64,000 nucleotides of DNA from Butyricicoccus intestinisimiae (GCF_018918345.1 NZ_JAHLQI010000001.1:496001-560000); one strand, 5' to 3'; positions 28,540 to 37,428 are shown, numbered from the stretch's first letter. Numbers and translations are program-made. The notes: generated by a model from the sequence alone, not told the origin.

Positions 28540-28568
28540 TTGACACAACGCAAATTCCCTGCTATAAT
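28540..28568 (+). promoter_or_regulatory. strong sigma-A promoter of tRNA-Pro array
   Basis: Perfect TTGACA (28540-28545) and TATAAT (28563-28568) with a 17-base spacer, 36 bases before the first tRNA. Confidence 0.9.
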
Positions 28569-28604
28569 AACAAACGTTGCAGCGAAGAGATGCAGCGAAA
28601 AAAT

Positions 28605-28681
28605 CGAGGTGTGGCTCAGTTTGGTAGAGCGCTGCGTTCGGGACGCAGAGGCCGTGGGTTCAAGTCCCGCCACCTCGACCA
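28605..28681 (+). tRNA. tRNA-Pro (CGG), copy 1
   Basis: 77 bases with encoded CCA. Acceptor stem CGAGGTG / CACCTCG gives the C1-G72 pair typical of bacterial tRNA-Pro; anticodon stem CTGCG / CGCAG encloses loop TTCGGGA, anticodon CGG, reading CCG. Confidence 0.96.
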
Positions 28682-28703
28682 TCTTTTTCTTTCAATTACA
28701 TAT

Positions 28704-28780
28704 CGAGGTGTGGCTCAGTTTGGTAGAGCGCTGCGTTCGGGACGCAGAGGCCGTGGGTTCAAGTCCCGCCACCTCGACCA
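28704..28780 (+). tRNA. tRNA-Pro (CGG), copy 2
   Basis: Identical to copy 1, 99 bases downstream, with a 22-base spacer that is the same between all four copies. Confidence 0.96.
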
Positions 28781-28802
28781 TCTTTTTCTTTCAATTACAT
28801 AT

Positions 28803-28879
28803 CGAGGTGTGGCTCAGTTTGGTAGAGCGCTGCGTTCGGGACGCAGAGGCCGTGGGTTCAAGTCCCGCCACCTCGACCA
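28803..28879 (+). tRNA. tRNA-Pro (CGG), copy 3
   Basis: Identical to copies 1 and 2; period again 99 bases. Confidence 0.96.
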
Positions 28880-28901
28880 TCTTTTTCTTTCAATTACATA
28901 T

Positions 28902-28978
28902 CGAGGTGTGGCTCAGTTTGGTAGAGCGCTGCGTTCGGGACGCAGAGGCCGTGGGTTCAAGTCCCGCCACCTCGACCA
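28902..28978 (+). tRNA. tRNA-Pro (CGG), copy 4
   Basis: Identical last copy of the array; followed by a terminator seven bases later. Confidence 0.96.
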
Positions 28979-28984
28979 TCTTTT

Positions 28985-29013
28985 ACAGAGCAGGATTTCT
29001 GCTCTGTTTTTTT
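28985..29013 (+). terminator. terminator of tRNA array
   Basis: Stem ACAGAGCAG / CTGCTCTGT with loop GATTT and a run of seven T. Confidence 0.9.
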
Positions 29014-29117
29014 GTTGCCGTCAGCCGCCCGTTTCATTCTTCCCCGCCGCTATTGAAAATTCTCCGGATATATGATATGATTCCAAAAGATATCATTTGG
29101 AAAGGAATCTCTCATTT

Positions 29118-30074
29118 ATGACTGATAAGAACTTTAGCATCACTTTGGGCGAGTACAAAGGCATCAAGCGTGCACCGATTACCGCCGATGTAACGAACGA
29201 TGAAGTACAGGCTGCCATCAAGCAGGAACAGGAGCAGCGCGCCAAGATGCATGACGTAGAGCGTCCGGCACAGCTGGGCGATACCGCCGTTATCGACTTT
29301 GCAGGCTTCCTCGGTGACGAGCAGTTCGAGGGCGGCACGTCTGAGAACTATTCTCTGGCTCTCGGCTCCAACACCTTTATTCCGGGCTTTGAGGAGCAGC
29401 TGGTAGGCACCAGCGCCGGTGACGAAGTAGACGTCAACGTAACGTTTCCGGAAAACTATCCGGCAGGCAATCTGGCCGGTCAGCCGGTTGTGTTCAAGTG
29501 CAAGGTACACAAGGTACAGGAGCGCAAGCTGCCGGAGCTGAACGACCTGTTCGGCAAGATGTACGGCTTTGCAAACTACAAGGAATTTGAGCAGAACGTA
29601 CACGATGCGCTGGTACAGCAGAAGGAGCAGGCAGCTCGTTCGCAGGTACAGAATGCTCTGCTGGAGCAGATTGTTGCAAACTCCGAAATCGACCTGTCCG
29701 ACGAATTTGTAAACGCATTTATTGAGCAGATGCTCGCAACGGTTACGCAGGATCTGGCGCGTCAGGGCGCTTCTATGGAGCAGTATCTGGCATACCGCAA
29801 CATCACTGACGAGCAGCTGCGCGCAGAGATGCGCCCGCAGGCTGAGGCTACCGGTAAGGCATCCGCCGTTCTTGCTTCGATTGCTCAGCAGGAAGGCATT
29901 GTCATCACCGACGAGGACGTTGACAACGACGTTCGCCGCATGGCTATGATGTACCAGATGGACTATGACAAGCTCGCCGGCACCATGGACGAGGCTGCAC
30001 GCGAGAGCGTTCGCAACAGTCTGGAAATTTCCAAGGCTCTGCAGCTGGTTTTTGATGCTTCCATCGAAGAGTAA
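29118..30074 (+). CDS. trigger-factor-like chaperone lacking ribosome-binding domain
   Basis: 318 residues from the ATG at 29118 (GGAAAGGA upstream). It aligns with trigger factor from just before the PPIase domain onward: GDTAVIDFAGF, FEGGTSENYSLALGS, FIPGFEEQLVG, VNVTFPENYP and KLPELNDLF, then the helical C-terminal chaperone arms (residues about 150-318). The first 110 residues of normal trigger factor, including the ribosome-docking GFRxGxxP loop, are absent. It may act as an FKBP-type foldase off the ribosome. A normal tig elsewhere in the genome is likely. No signal peptide is visible. Confidence 0.85.
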   Translation: MTDKNFSITLGEYKGIKRAPITADVTNDEVQAAIKQEQEQRAKMHDVERPAQLGDTAVIDFAGFLGDEQFEGGTSENYSLALGSNTFIPGFEEQLVGTSAGDEVDVNVTFPENYPAGNLAGQPVVFKCKVHKVQERKLPELNDLFGKMYGFANYKEFEQNVHDALVQQKEQAARSQVQNALLEQIVANSEIDLSDEFVNAFIEQMLATVTQDLARQGASMEQYLAYRNITDEQLRAEMRPQAEATGKASAVLASIAQQEGIVITDEDVDNDVRRMAMMYQMDYDKLAGTMDEAARESVRNSLEISKALQLVFDASIEE

Positions 30075-30146
30075 TTACAGATACGCTGTAAGAGGACGTC
30101 TGTCACGGCGTCCTCTTTTCTCTGCACACAACGGGAGGTTGTTTTT

Positions 30147-30971
30147 ATGCTGCGTATGATCGCATTGGATTTGGACGGCACGCTGCTGCGCTCGGACAAG
30201 ACACTCTCTGCACGCACCAGACAGGTTTTAGAGTCCTATATTGCAAAGGGCACGCATGTCGTCGTGGCGAGCGGCCGTTCCTATGATTCGCTGCCGCAAG
30301 AGGTACTCTCCGTCTCCGGCATAGATTACGCCATCACATCCAATGGTGTGGTGATCTGCCACCGTCCGACCGGCGAAAAACTGTTTTATTCCCCGCTCAA
30401 GCCCGCGTGTACACAGCAGCTGCTCTCCCTCATTCAAACGCATCATGCCGAGTTTGAAGTGTTTTTAGACGGCGTGCCGTATGCGGATGCAGCGTTCGTG
30501 GCGCACCCCACCGCATACGGCTTGCCGGACGCTGCGACACAGTACATTCAGTCGACACGCAAGCCGATTAAAAACCTGCTCTCATTTACACAGGAGCACA
30601 TACAGGAATTAGACTGCTTGGATTTTATCACCATTGACCAGCAAAAGCGAAAACTTTTGTCGCAGCAGCTCGAGCAAATTTCGGGGATTTACGTGACATC
30701 CTCCGTCCCGCACCTGCTGGAAATTTCCGATGCATCCGCCGGAAAAGGTCCTGCGCTGCGGCGTTTAGCCCAGTATCTAAACATTCCGCGCGAACAAATC
30801 GCCGCATTCGGCAACGAAGAAAATGATTTGGATATGATCGAGTTTGCCGGTGTCGGCGTTGCCGTCGCCAACAGTCCGGCACATGTGCGTGATTGCGCAA
30901 ATTTTGTCACGGGAAGCAATGATGAGGACGGCGTTGCAGATTTTTTAGAACGGTATTTGACACAGCAGTAA
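30147..30971 (+). CDS. HAD superfamily Cof-type phosphatase
   Basis: 274 residues. HAD motif I is LDLDGTLLRSD at the N-terminus, motif II VVVASGRSY, motif III lysine in GKGPALRRL and motif IV AFGNEENDLDMIEFAGVGVAVANS: the Cof/YwpJ class with a C2 cap. These enzymes dephosphorylate sugar phosphates, nucleotides or cofactors such as FMN or PLP. ATG follows CGGGAGG, 72 bases after the trigger-factor-like gene. Substrate cannot be assigned. Confidence 0.92.
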   Translation: MLRMIALDLDGTLLRSDKTLSARTRQVLESYIAKGTHVVVASGRSYDSLPQEVLSVSGIDYAITSNGVVICHRPTGEKLFYSPLKPACTQQLLSLIQTHHAEFEVFLDGVPYADAAFVAHPTAYGLPDAATQYIQSTRKPIKNLLSFTQEHIQELDCLDFITIDQQKRKLLSQQLEQISGIYVTSSVPHLLEISDASAGKGPALRRLAQYLNIPREQIAAFGNEENDLDMIEFAGVGVAVANSPAHVRDCANFVTGSNDEDGVADFLERYLTQQ

Positions 30972-30976
30972 AAAAA

Positions 30977-31017
30977 AAAGTCTCGTTTGGTTTTCACCAA
31001 AACGAGACTTTTTTTTA
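30977..31017. terminator. bidirectional terminator
   Basis: Inverted repeat AAGTCTCGTTT / AAACGAGACTT flanked by A-rich and T-rich runs, between the convergent HAD and Nudix genes. Confidence 0.85.
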
Positions 31018-31026
31018 TAATTTTTC

Positions 31027-31530
31027 TTACGCTTCAAACGCCTGCTTGATGCTGTTGTAATGCAGGAACTTATCCTGCTCAGCCAGCTTTTTGATTGTGT
31101 CCAAATCGGCAAACTGGAAGCCCATGGCCTCCGCCGTCTGAATATGCACATCTTCTTCCTTGACGTCCATCTCGAAGCGATAGATGTCTACAAAATAGTT
31201 GTCGCCCTCGTCCGGATTGATGCGCTGATATGAGAACAAATAACCGCCGTCTGCGCCTGTGACATCTAAACCGGTCTCTTCCCAGATTTCGCGCTGAATT
31301 GCCTGTGCGGAGGTCTCTCCTGCCATTACGCCGCCGCCGGAAACTTCCCATGCGCCCGGCGCCCATGCCTTGGTCATCACACGCTGGGTAATCAAAAACT
31401 TGCCGTCCGGCCGGCGAATGACGCCGAGCACCGTCAAATGAAATTCTCCCGGCTTCATGTGCCAGTCGTTCTTTTTCATTGTTCGTCCGGTCGGCTGTTT
31501 ATTTTCATCATAAATGTCCCATAATTCCAT
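31027..31530 (-). CDS. Nudix hydrolase
   Basis: 167 residues with a complete Nudix box (GGVMAGETSAQAIQREIWEETGL). The N-terminus MELWDIYDENKQPTGRT is like the YfcD/IDI-related Nudix group that cleaves nucleoside diphosphate derivatives or acts on unknown pyrophosphates. The terminal part contains an acidic segment (FEMDVKEEDVHIQ). Monocistronic. Confidence 0.9.
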   Translation of the reverse strand: MELWDIYDENKQPTGRTMKKNDWHMKPGEFHLTVLGVIRRPDGKFLITQRVMTKAWAPGAWEVSGGGVMAGETSAQAIQREIWEETGLDVTGADGGYLFSYQRINPDEGDNYFVDIYRFEMDVKEEDVHIQTAEAMGFQFADLDTIKKLAEQDKFLHYNSIKQAFEA

Positions 31531-31693
31531 AATTTGGCACTCCTGTTCTGTTTTTCCCGTAAAGATACCTTTTTATTATACGTCTGTTCAGGAAAATCAG
31601 CAAGTATAATTCGCAAAAAATCCCAAAAAACGCGAAGGGTACGCTTATCCTGTATACTTTGCATAATTTTAGCATATGATCATCGGAATTTCC

Positions 31694-31722
31694 TTGACAT
31701 TTTGACAAAACAGAAGTATAAT
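31694..31722 (+). promoter_or_regulatory. sigma-A promoter
   Basis: TTGACA (31694-31699), 17-base spacer, TATAAT (31717-31722), upstream of the cytidylate-kinase-like gene. Confidence 0.85.
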
Positions 31723-31784
31723 AAACACAAGTCAAAAGGTTACTGGATATGACATATCCGGCAGCCAAATCAGGAGGTGTTCCT

Positions 31785-32390
31785 ATGTATCCTATCATCA
31801 CTATCAGCCGTGAGTTCGGCAGCGGCGGTCATTCCATTGGTCAGGCTGTTGCAAAAGAGCTTGGCATTCCGTTTTATGACAGTGTTATCGTTGAGGAAGC
31901 TGCAAAAAAGAGCGGCTACTCTACGGATACCGTCGTAGAAGATGGAGAATACACAACGCTCTCTCAGACATGGTTCAGCTCTAACGCAGCATACAATGTC
32001 AATTACCTGTCTCCGCAGGATAAAATATTTGAGGCTCAGCGCAATGTGATTCTCGACTTGGCAGAAAAGGGTCCGTGCGTTATCGTCGGACGCTGTGCCG
32101 ATTACATTCTCGACACCGCCAATATTCCGGCTCTCAACGTGTTCATTCACGCGAACATGGAATACCGCAAGGCGCATGTATTGGAGCGCTACGGCAAGAC
32201 CAACGTGCCGATTGAAAAGCGTCTGCGCAAGAAGGACAAAGGCCGCAAGACCTACTATCGGTACTATACCGACCGCGAATGGGGTCAGTCCAACTATTAT
32301 CACATCAGCCTTGACGCCAGCTATCTGGGCGAGCTGACCTGTGTGGACATCATCACCTCTGCCGCTCGCAGAAAGAATGAAAACAAGTAA
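31785..32390 (+). CDS. cytidylate kinase-like family protein
   Basis: 201 residues from the ATG at 31785, preceded by AGGAGGTG. P-loop-like N-terminus IITISREFGSGGHSIGQ, then IPFYDSVIVEEAA and VIVGRCADYIL, which is the pattern of the cytidylate-kinase-like (AAA_26) family widespread in gut Clostridia. It differs from true Cmk by its GSGGH loop and length. It may phosphorylate a nucleotide or small metabolite; the substrate is unknown. Own promoter and terminator. Confidence 0.88.
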   Translation: MYPIITISREFGSGGHSIGQAVAKELGIPFYDSVIVEEAAKKSGYSTDTVVEDGEYTTLSQTWFSSNAAYNVNYLSPQDKIFEAQRNVILDLAEKGPCVIVGRCADYILDTANIPALNVFIHANMEYRKAHVLERYGKTNVPIEKRLRKKDKGRKTYYRYYTDREWGQSNYYHISLDASYLGELTCVDIITSAARRKNENK

Positions 32391-32404
32391 CTGCATACAC
32401 AGCA

Positions 32405-32440
32405 GTGGCATCTGTCTTTTGAGACAGATGCCACTTTTTT
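32405..32440 (+). terminator. intrinsic terminator
   Basis: Stem GTGGCATCTGTC / GACAGATGCCAC followed by T6. Confidence 0.9.
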
Positions 32441-32462
32441 ATCTTTTTTTACCCGGATTGCA

Positions 32463-32598
32463 AATTTGCATTGCTCCAACGGACATGAAGGCAAACGATG
32501 GAAAAATCGCTGTCACGGCATATGATGCCAAGACGCTGGAAAGCTATCAGATTAAGGGCACAACCGAGTACATCACGGAAGGTGCAATTGTAGATACC
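32463..32598 (+). pseudogene. remnant of a pyridoxamine 5'-phosphate oxidase-like gene
   Basis: An open stretch without its own start encodes IAPTDMKANDGKIAVTAYD, KTLESYQIKGTTEYITEG and AIVDTFKN. This resembles the middle of small FMN-binding pyridoxamine-phosphate-oxidase-related proteins (the KIAV..YD...YQIKGTAEY pattern). Both ends are missing, and it is squeezed between two terminators (32405-32440 and about 32647-32695). I read it as a decayed gene fragment. Confidence 0.5.
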
Positions 32599-32646
32599 TT
32601 TAAGAACTGTAATTCACTTTGCATTTGTTCCACTTTTTCCTATACT

Positions 32647-32698
32647 AAAACAGAGACTCCCTCTGGATGCTATGTATCCGGAGGGAGTCTCTGTTTTA
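32647..32698. terminator. terminator-like hairpin
   Basis: Inverted repeat CAGAGACTCCCTC / GAGGGAGTCTCTG followed by TTTTA, between the two gene remnants. Confidence 0.65.
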
Positions 32699-32729
32699 TG
32701 GGAATATTTTGAAAAAGCAAACCGATTAT

Positions 32730-33137
32730 TTATCTGGCATTTTGCACGATTGGATATGTATTGGACGTAATGTCCACATTTTTGTTATAACGCGTGGTAT
32801 AAATCTGCCGCCGCCCCAGATAAATCTGCTTTTTTCGAATGGCCTGCGGAATAATCAAGCTTTGACCGTCCAGCGGTTCATACACTTTTTCGTTCTTTTC
32901 TCCGATGACATCGCTCGGCACGACCTCATCCATTTGAATACAGGCGTTGTTCAAAAAATTGATGCGCGTCTCCTCATCGCACATGACCACCGCATCACTG
33001 ACCTGCTCCAGCGCATGCTCGAACATATCGCACTGTGCATCGCGCGTCGCCGTCCGAAAGACAACCAGCCGGCAGTTTGCCGGCAAATCCTCCGCGGATG
33101 GCGCAGGACACCGATTTTCTCTATCAGTGACTATCAT
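32730..33137 (-). pseudogene. PAS-domain remnant of a sigma-54 type regulator
   Basis: 135 codons. Residues about 40-130 form one PAS domain (ALEQVSDAVVMCDEETRINFLNNACIQ) ending in a segment like the RocR/PrdR-type activators (RRQIYTTRYNKNVDITSNTYPIV). The AAA+ and DNA-binding domains expected next are absent; a stop follows directly. No good ribosome site is seen. Probably what remains of a larger sigma-54-dependent regulator, though a free-standing PAS protein cannot be excluded. Confidence 0.5.
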
Positions 33138-33196
33138 TCACTGACTTTCAGTCATTATACCTCTTTTTTCTTCGAATTGCAATATTTTTTTGCAGC

Positions 33197-34558
33197 CTAC
33201 GATTTTTGCAGGCTGCGAAGCGCTGTGCGGCTGACAACGACATACGCCGTCAGCACCATGGTTCCGGTTAAAACCCATGAAATCGGATAAACGCTGAACA
33301 GAATCGGTAAAACATGATGCGCAGGCACAACGGTATTGACCCAAATCACACGGAAAACACAGGTGCCGAACACCGTGAGCAGCGCCGGCGTCAGCGAGTG
33401 CCCGTATCCGCGCAGAACCGAGCCGCTGATCTCATATGAGCATGCCAGACATTGCAGCAGCAAGACAGTCTGCATGCGCTGCGCCGCAGAGGCTGCCGCT
33501 GCGGCATCCGTTGTGAACAGTCCAATCCACAAATCCCGCCCCAGATAAAAGAATACATCCAGTGCCAGACAGATGAATACGCCGCACAGCATGCAGATGC
33601 GGAACACACGCTTGCATCGTTCCGCCTTTCCCGCACCATAGTTCTGGCTTGTAAACGTGACAGCGGCGGAATTAAATCCCATAAATGCAAAGCAGGTGAT
33701 GTATTCAAAGTTCATCGAAATAGCAGAGCCTGCGACAACGGCAGAACCAAATGTATTGACCGCAGCCTGAATACACACGTTGGAAAAAGAAAAGACCATG
33801 CCCTGCACGCCCGCCGGAATGCCGATGCGCAAAATTGTCCGCAGCACGCTCCCATGCACGGCAAGTTTTTTCGGATGAAATCGAATCTCCTCCGCTTCAT
33901 GCATGAGAAAGTACAGTACCATCATGCAGCTGACGACATTGGCAAGTACGGTTGCCAGTGCAACGCCTGCCACGCTGAGATGGAAGCCAACGACAAACAC
34001 AACATTGAGTCCGGCATTGATACAGCCGGAGACAATCAGGCAATACAGCGGGCGTTTGGTGTCTCCTTTGCTCCGCAAAATGGCGGCGGCAAAATTATAT
34101 GTCATGATAAACGGCATGCCAAAACAATACACACGCAGATAGATAACCGCCAAGTCCAGCACATTTTCCGGTGTAGAAAGCAGCTGCAGCAGCGGCCGCG
34201 CAATGGCAATGCCGCACACCATCAGCAGCAAACCGCTGCATATCGCCAGCAGCATCGTTGTGTGCACAACGTCCGGTATGCGTTCGCGCTTGCCCTTTCC
34301 GATGTAATTTGCTATGACAACATTGCTGCCGACGGAAATGCCGACAAACAAATTGATAAACAGGGATACCACAGAGGTGTTGGCGCCTACCGCCGCCAAG
34401 GCTTCGCTGCTGGCAAATCGTCCCACCACAGCTGCATCCACCGAATTAAACAACTGCTGCAGCATACTTCCCGCCGCAAGTGGCAGGGCAAACAGCAAAA
34501 TTTTATCCCACATCGAGCCGGATATCATGTCGATGCCGGTTTGTTTTTTAGATTTCAT
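33197..34558 (-). CDS. MATE family efflux transporter
   Basis: 453 residues, about twelve hydrophobic segments, typical length. The N-terminal MATE signature (LFALPLAAGSMLQQLFNSVDAAVVGRF) and the mirrored second half (GIPAGVQGMVFSFSNVCIQAAVN) are clear. It would export drugs or metabolites using a Na+ or H+ gradient. Monocistronic; nothing nearby indicates the substrate. Confidence 0.93.
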   Translation of the reverse strand: MKSKKQTGIDMISGSMWDKILLFALPLAAGSMLQQLFNSVDAAVVGRFASSEALAAVGANTSVVSLFINLFVGISVGSNVVIANYIGKGKRERIPDVVHTTMLLAICSGLLLMVCGIAIARPLLQLLSTPENVLDLAVIYLRVYCFGMPFIMTYNFAAAILRSKGDTKRPLYCLIVSGCINAGLNVVFVVGFHLSVAGVALATVLANVVSCMMVLYFLMHEAEEIRFHPKKLAVHGSVLRTILRIGIPAGVQGMVFSFSNVCIQAAVNTFGSAVVAGSAISMNFEYITCFAFMGFNSAAVTFTSQNYGAGKAERCKRVFRICMLCGVFICLALDVFFYLGRDLWIGLFTTDAAAAASAAQRMQTVLLLQCLACSYEISGSVLRGYGHSLTPALLTVFGTCVFRVIWVNTVVPAHHVLPILFSVYPISWVLTGTMVLTAYVVVSRTALRSLQKS

Positions 34559-34629
34559 GTTAATAGATAAGCTTCTTTCTCATTTTATTCTGTTCCAGTA
34601 TAGCATACACGTGTTCTTTTGACCAGACA

Positions 34630-34670
34630 AAAGAAAAGCAGCCGCTGTCTATACGACAGCAGCTGCTTTC
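34630..34670 (-). terminator. terminator of PTS operon
   Basis: Stem GCAGCTGCTGTC / GACAGCGGCTGC (minus strand) followed by CTTTTCTTTT. Confidence 0.75.
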
Positions 34671-34704
34671 CAAAGATATTGGTGATTTTTATTATGCACG
34701 TAAT

Positions 34705-36183
34705 TTAAGAAAGCTGCTGCATGACCCAATCCAAATCATTGGTTGTCTTGAGCTTTTCCAGAACTTCTTCATCTTCCAGCATATTGCAAATCTTTGCCAG
34801 AAGATCCATGTGTTCATTGCCGATACCAGCGATACCGAATACCAGCTGCGCTTTTTCCTTTCCGAAATCGACGCCGTCCGGATACTGCAGGAATACAATG
34901 CCGGTTTTCTTTACGGTGCCCTTCGCCTGACTGGTACCGTGCGGAATGGCAACGCCCATGCCCATATATGTTGTGATAAGTTTTTCACGCTCCTGCATCG
35001 CCGGAATATAGCTCTCATCAACATAGCCGAGCTGAACGAGCAATTCACCTGCTGCCTGAATGGCTTCCTCTTTGGATACCGATGTCTGATTCAGGCGCAC
35101 GCCTTCCCGACAGATGACTTGTTTTCCCGTAATCGGAGATGGTGTCTGTTGTTCTTCCCGCTGCGGTGCAGCAGCGTCTACCTTCTGCAGCATTTCATAC
35201 AGCGCATCCAGTGCCGGATCTGCCAAGAAATTTTCAATCGTGACCAGCTTTGCCTGCGGCGCACACTTCTGTGCGCGCTCTGCCAGCGTTGCCTGTACAA
35301 CAGCAATGTTGCAGTCTGCCGGAATATTGTCAACAGAGGTATTGCTTACTTTGATATCCGGACGAACGCCCTTTAAGCGATTTCTAAACTTGGTTGCGCC
35401 CATAGCAGAAGAGCCCATGCCTGCATCACAGGCGAAGATAATCTTCTGTACATCGGCTGCGCTACCGATTTCCGCCGGAGCAGCCTGCCCCTTGGATTCC
35501 GCCTTCATTGCAGCCATCTGATTCTGCGCATCTTCCAGATTCTTTCCGCCCGCCATTCTGACGATCGGAGAAGCGATTGCAAACGAAATACCGGCTGCCA
35601 GCAATACGCCAATGATAACCTTCCACAGATCGCTGGTCGGCGTCATCATCAGGAATGCAATAATAGAACCAGGAGATGCCGGACCTACCAGACCGCAGTT
35701 TGTCATGCTGAACCAGAAAATCGCTGCCATGTTGCCAACAATCGGCGCGATGATAACCAGCGGGTTCATCAGGATGTACGGGAAGTAAATCTCATGAATG
35801 CCGCCGAGCAGATGAATGATGACGGCGCCCGGTGCGGACTGCTTGGTTTTTGCGTCCTTGCAGAAAAACATGTATGCGAGCAGAATGCCAAGTCCGGGAC
35901 CCGGATTTGCTTCCAGCATGTACATGATAGACTTTCCGGTCTCCGCTGCGTCAGCTGTTGCCAGCGGAGTGAAAATGCCATGATTGATGGCGTTGTTGAG
36001 GAACAGTACCTTTGCCGGCTCAATAAAAATTGCAACCAGCGGCAAAACACTGTGAGAAACCAGAATGTGTACACCGGCTGCGAGCACAGTCAAAATAACG
36101 CTCATGACCGGACCGACAACTGCATATCCCAAGATGGCGAGAATCATGCCGATAATGCCAGCCGAGAAGTTGTTAATCAACAT
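34705..36183 (-). pseudogene. mtlA: mannitol-family PTS EIICBA, C-terminal part (frameshifted)
   Basis: 492 codons covering the rest of EIIC (LINNFSAGIIGMILAILGY, LFLNNAINHGIF, EANPGPGLGILLAYMFF, HLLGGIHEIYFPYILMNP), EIIB with its phospho-cysteine in IIFACDAGMGSSAMGATKF, and EIIA with the histidine in GVAIPHGTSQAKG. With the upstream fragment, a full protein would be 616 residues, like MtlA. The reading frame is broken at 36194-36209 by a tandem 8-bp duplication. The Met at 36183 lacks a ribosome site, so independent translation is doubtful. Neighbouring SorE suggests the sugar may be L-sorbose or a polyol rather than mannitol. Confidence 0.88.
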
Positions 36184-36563
36184 CTCGAAGCCTGCCGGTA
36201 TGCCGGTATATGTCCTTCCATCTTTTCGTCAAACTTCTTGATGCAGAAGCCGCCGAGCGGGCCCATCACCATGGCTGCCATCAGCATCGTAATGGACGTA
36301 TCACTCATAATTGCGCCGATGACGGCAATGGCACCAACAACGCGGCCTCTGTCGCCGCCGACCATCTTGCCGCCAGTCGATGCAATCAGAATAGGAATCA
36401 AATACGTCAGCATAGGGGAAACCATGCTGTTGAGCTGCTTGTTTGGAATCCAGCCTGTATCAATAAACAGTGCTGCGAGGAAACCGAACGCAATCAGCGC
36501 TCCAATATTCGGCATAACCATGCCGGATAGAAATTTACCAAATTTTTGTACCCTATTTTTCAT
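36177..36563 (-). pseudogene. mtlA: mannitol-family PTS EIIC, N-terminal part (frameshifted)
   Basis: 128 codons beginning MKNRVQKFGKFLSGMVMPNI, as in MtlA, through GGKMVGGDRGRVVGAIAVIG and FCIKKFDEKMEGHIPA. After this the frame leaves the family sequence (YRQASRC and stop); deleting one 8-bp unit restores GHIPAGFEMLINNFSAG. It therefore is the start of the same permease gene as the downstream fragment. Confidence 0.88.
36194..36209. repeat. 8-bp tandem duplication breaking mtlA
   Basis: GCCGGTAT occurs twice in direct tandem (36194-36201 and 36202-36209). The extra eight bases shift the mtlA frame. Confidence 0.95.
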
Positions 36564-36615
36564 GTCAGACCTCTCTTATCCTGTACAGCGGGACAATAAA
36601 CGGTACAATTGTAGG

Positions 36616-37377
36616 TTATAAAACAGGAATCCGATGCCGTTCACATTCCGCCAGAACGTCCTGCGGAAGATGCCCATCGGAAATCACCAGATCGACATCC
36701 GCCATCGAGCAAATGGAATAGCTCCTCTTCACGCCTACCTTGGAGGAATCCATCAAAACGATGACCTGATCCGCCTGCTTCATCGCCGTGCGCTTGAGCA
36801 GGGCTTCTTCGATGCTGCCGCAGGTAAAGCCCGCCTGCAGCGTATATCCTGTGATGCCTAAAAATGTCTGGTGAAAATTAACGTGCTCCAGCTCTTGAAT
36901 CGCCATCGTACCATACGTGCTGATACTATACCGATTGAGCCGGCCGCCCGGCAGCATGATGACTGGTTTTTCCAAGCCTGCCAACTCGGTGGCACAGCTG
37001 AGTCCGGTCGTATAGATGAGGTTGGATTGATCCGGAAACAGCCGTGCCAGCTCGGTTGTTGTGCTGCCGGAGTCCAGAAAAATTGCGGTATCCGGCTGAA
37101 TCAGCCGCAATGCCTTTTGGGCAATTTCCTGTTTCTCCTGAATATTACGAATGGCTCTCCGATTAAAAAAGTCATCCGTATTGATAACCAATTGTACAGA
37201 TTTTGCTCCGCCATGGATTCTTACTATCTGCTTTGCTTCGTCCAATGCTTTCAAATCGGTGCGAAGCGTCATTTCCGAAACGTTCGGGAAATGCTCTTTG
37301 ATTGTAGAAAAGCTCACAGTGCCCTTTTGGTTGATGAGCGCCGCGATCGCATTTCTGCGTCTTTCCATTGTATCCAT
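36616..37377 (-). CDS. DeoR family sugar-operon repressor
   Basis: 253 residues from the ATG at 37377 (AAGGAG upstream; an earlier Met has none). N-terminal DeoR HTH (RRRNAIAALINQKGTVSFSTI, MTLRTDLKALDEAKQIVRIHGGA) and a C-terminal sugar-phosphate-sensing DeoRC domain (IFLDSGSTTTELARL, TTGLSCATELAG, GGRLNRYSIS, GSIEEALLKR). Lies between the SorE-type dehydrogenase gene and the PTS permease gene on the same strand and probably represses them. Confidence 0.93.
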   Translation of the reverse strand: MDTMERRRNAIAALINQKGTVSFSTIKEHFPNVSEMTLRTDLKALDEAKQIVRIHGGAKSVQLVINTDDFFNRRAIRNIQEKQEIAQKALRLIQPDTAIFLDSGSTTTELARLFPDQSNLIYTTGLSCATELAGLEKPVIMLPGGRLNRYSISTYGTMAIQELEHVNFHQTFLGITGYTLQAGFTCGSIEEALLKRTAMKQADQVIVLMDSSKVGVKRSYSICSMADVDLVISDGHLPQDVLAECERHRIPVL

Positions 37378-37428
37378 ATGTATTCTCCTTTCAGCCTGCA
37401 TTCACCGAAAGAAGAATTTCAGCAGAGT

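Larger units (their letters stand above)
28605..28978 (+). repeat. 99-bp tandem repeat carrying four tRNA-Pro genes
   Basis: Three full 99-base units (77-base tRNA plus 22-base T-rich spacer) and a fourth tRNA. Both gene and spacer are identical, indicating recent amplification or ongoing gene conversion. Confidence 0.95.

Noticed and set aside
29097-29117. Earlier start for the trigger-factor-like gene
   Set aside because: The extra seven codons overlap the ribosome site and would not supply a ribosome-binding domain.
28537-29121. Repeat protein of about 194 codons
   Set aside because: It is only the translation of the four identical tRNA-Pro genes and their spacers.
32341-32462. Start of a small gene at 32341
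   Set aside because: This part overlaps the cytidylate-kinase-like gene and its terminator; only the later stretch resembles a protein family, so it is treated as a remnant.
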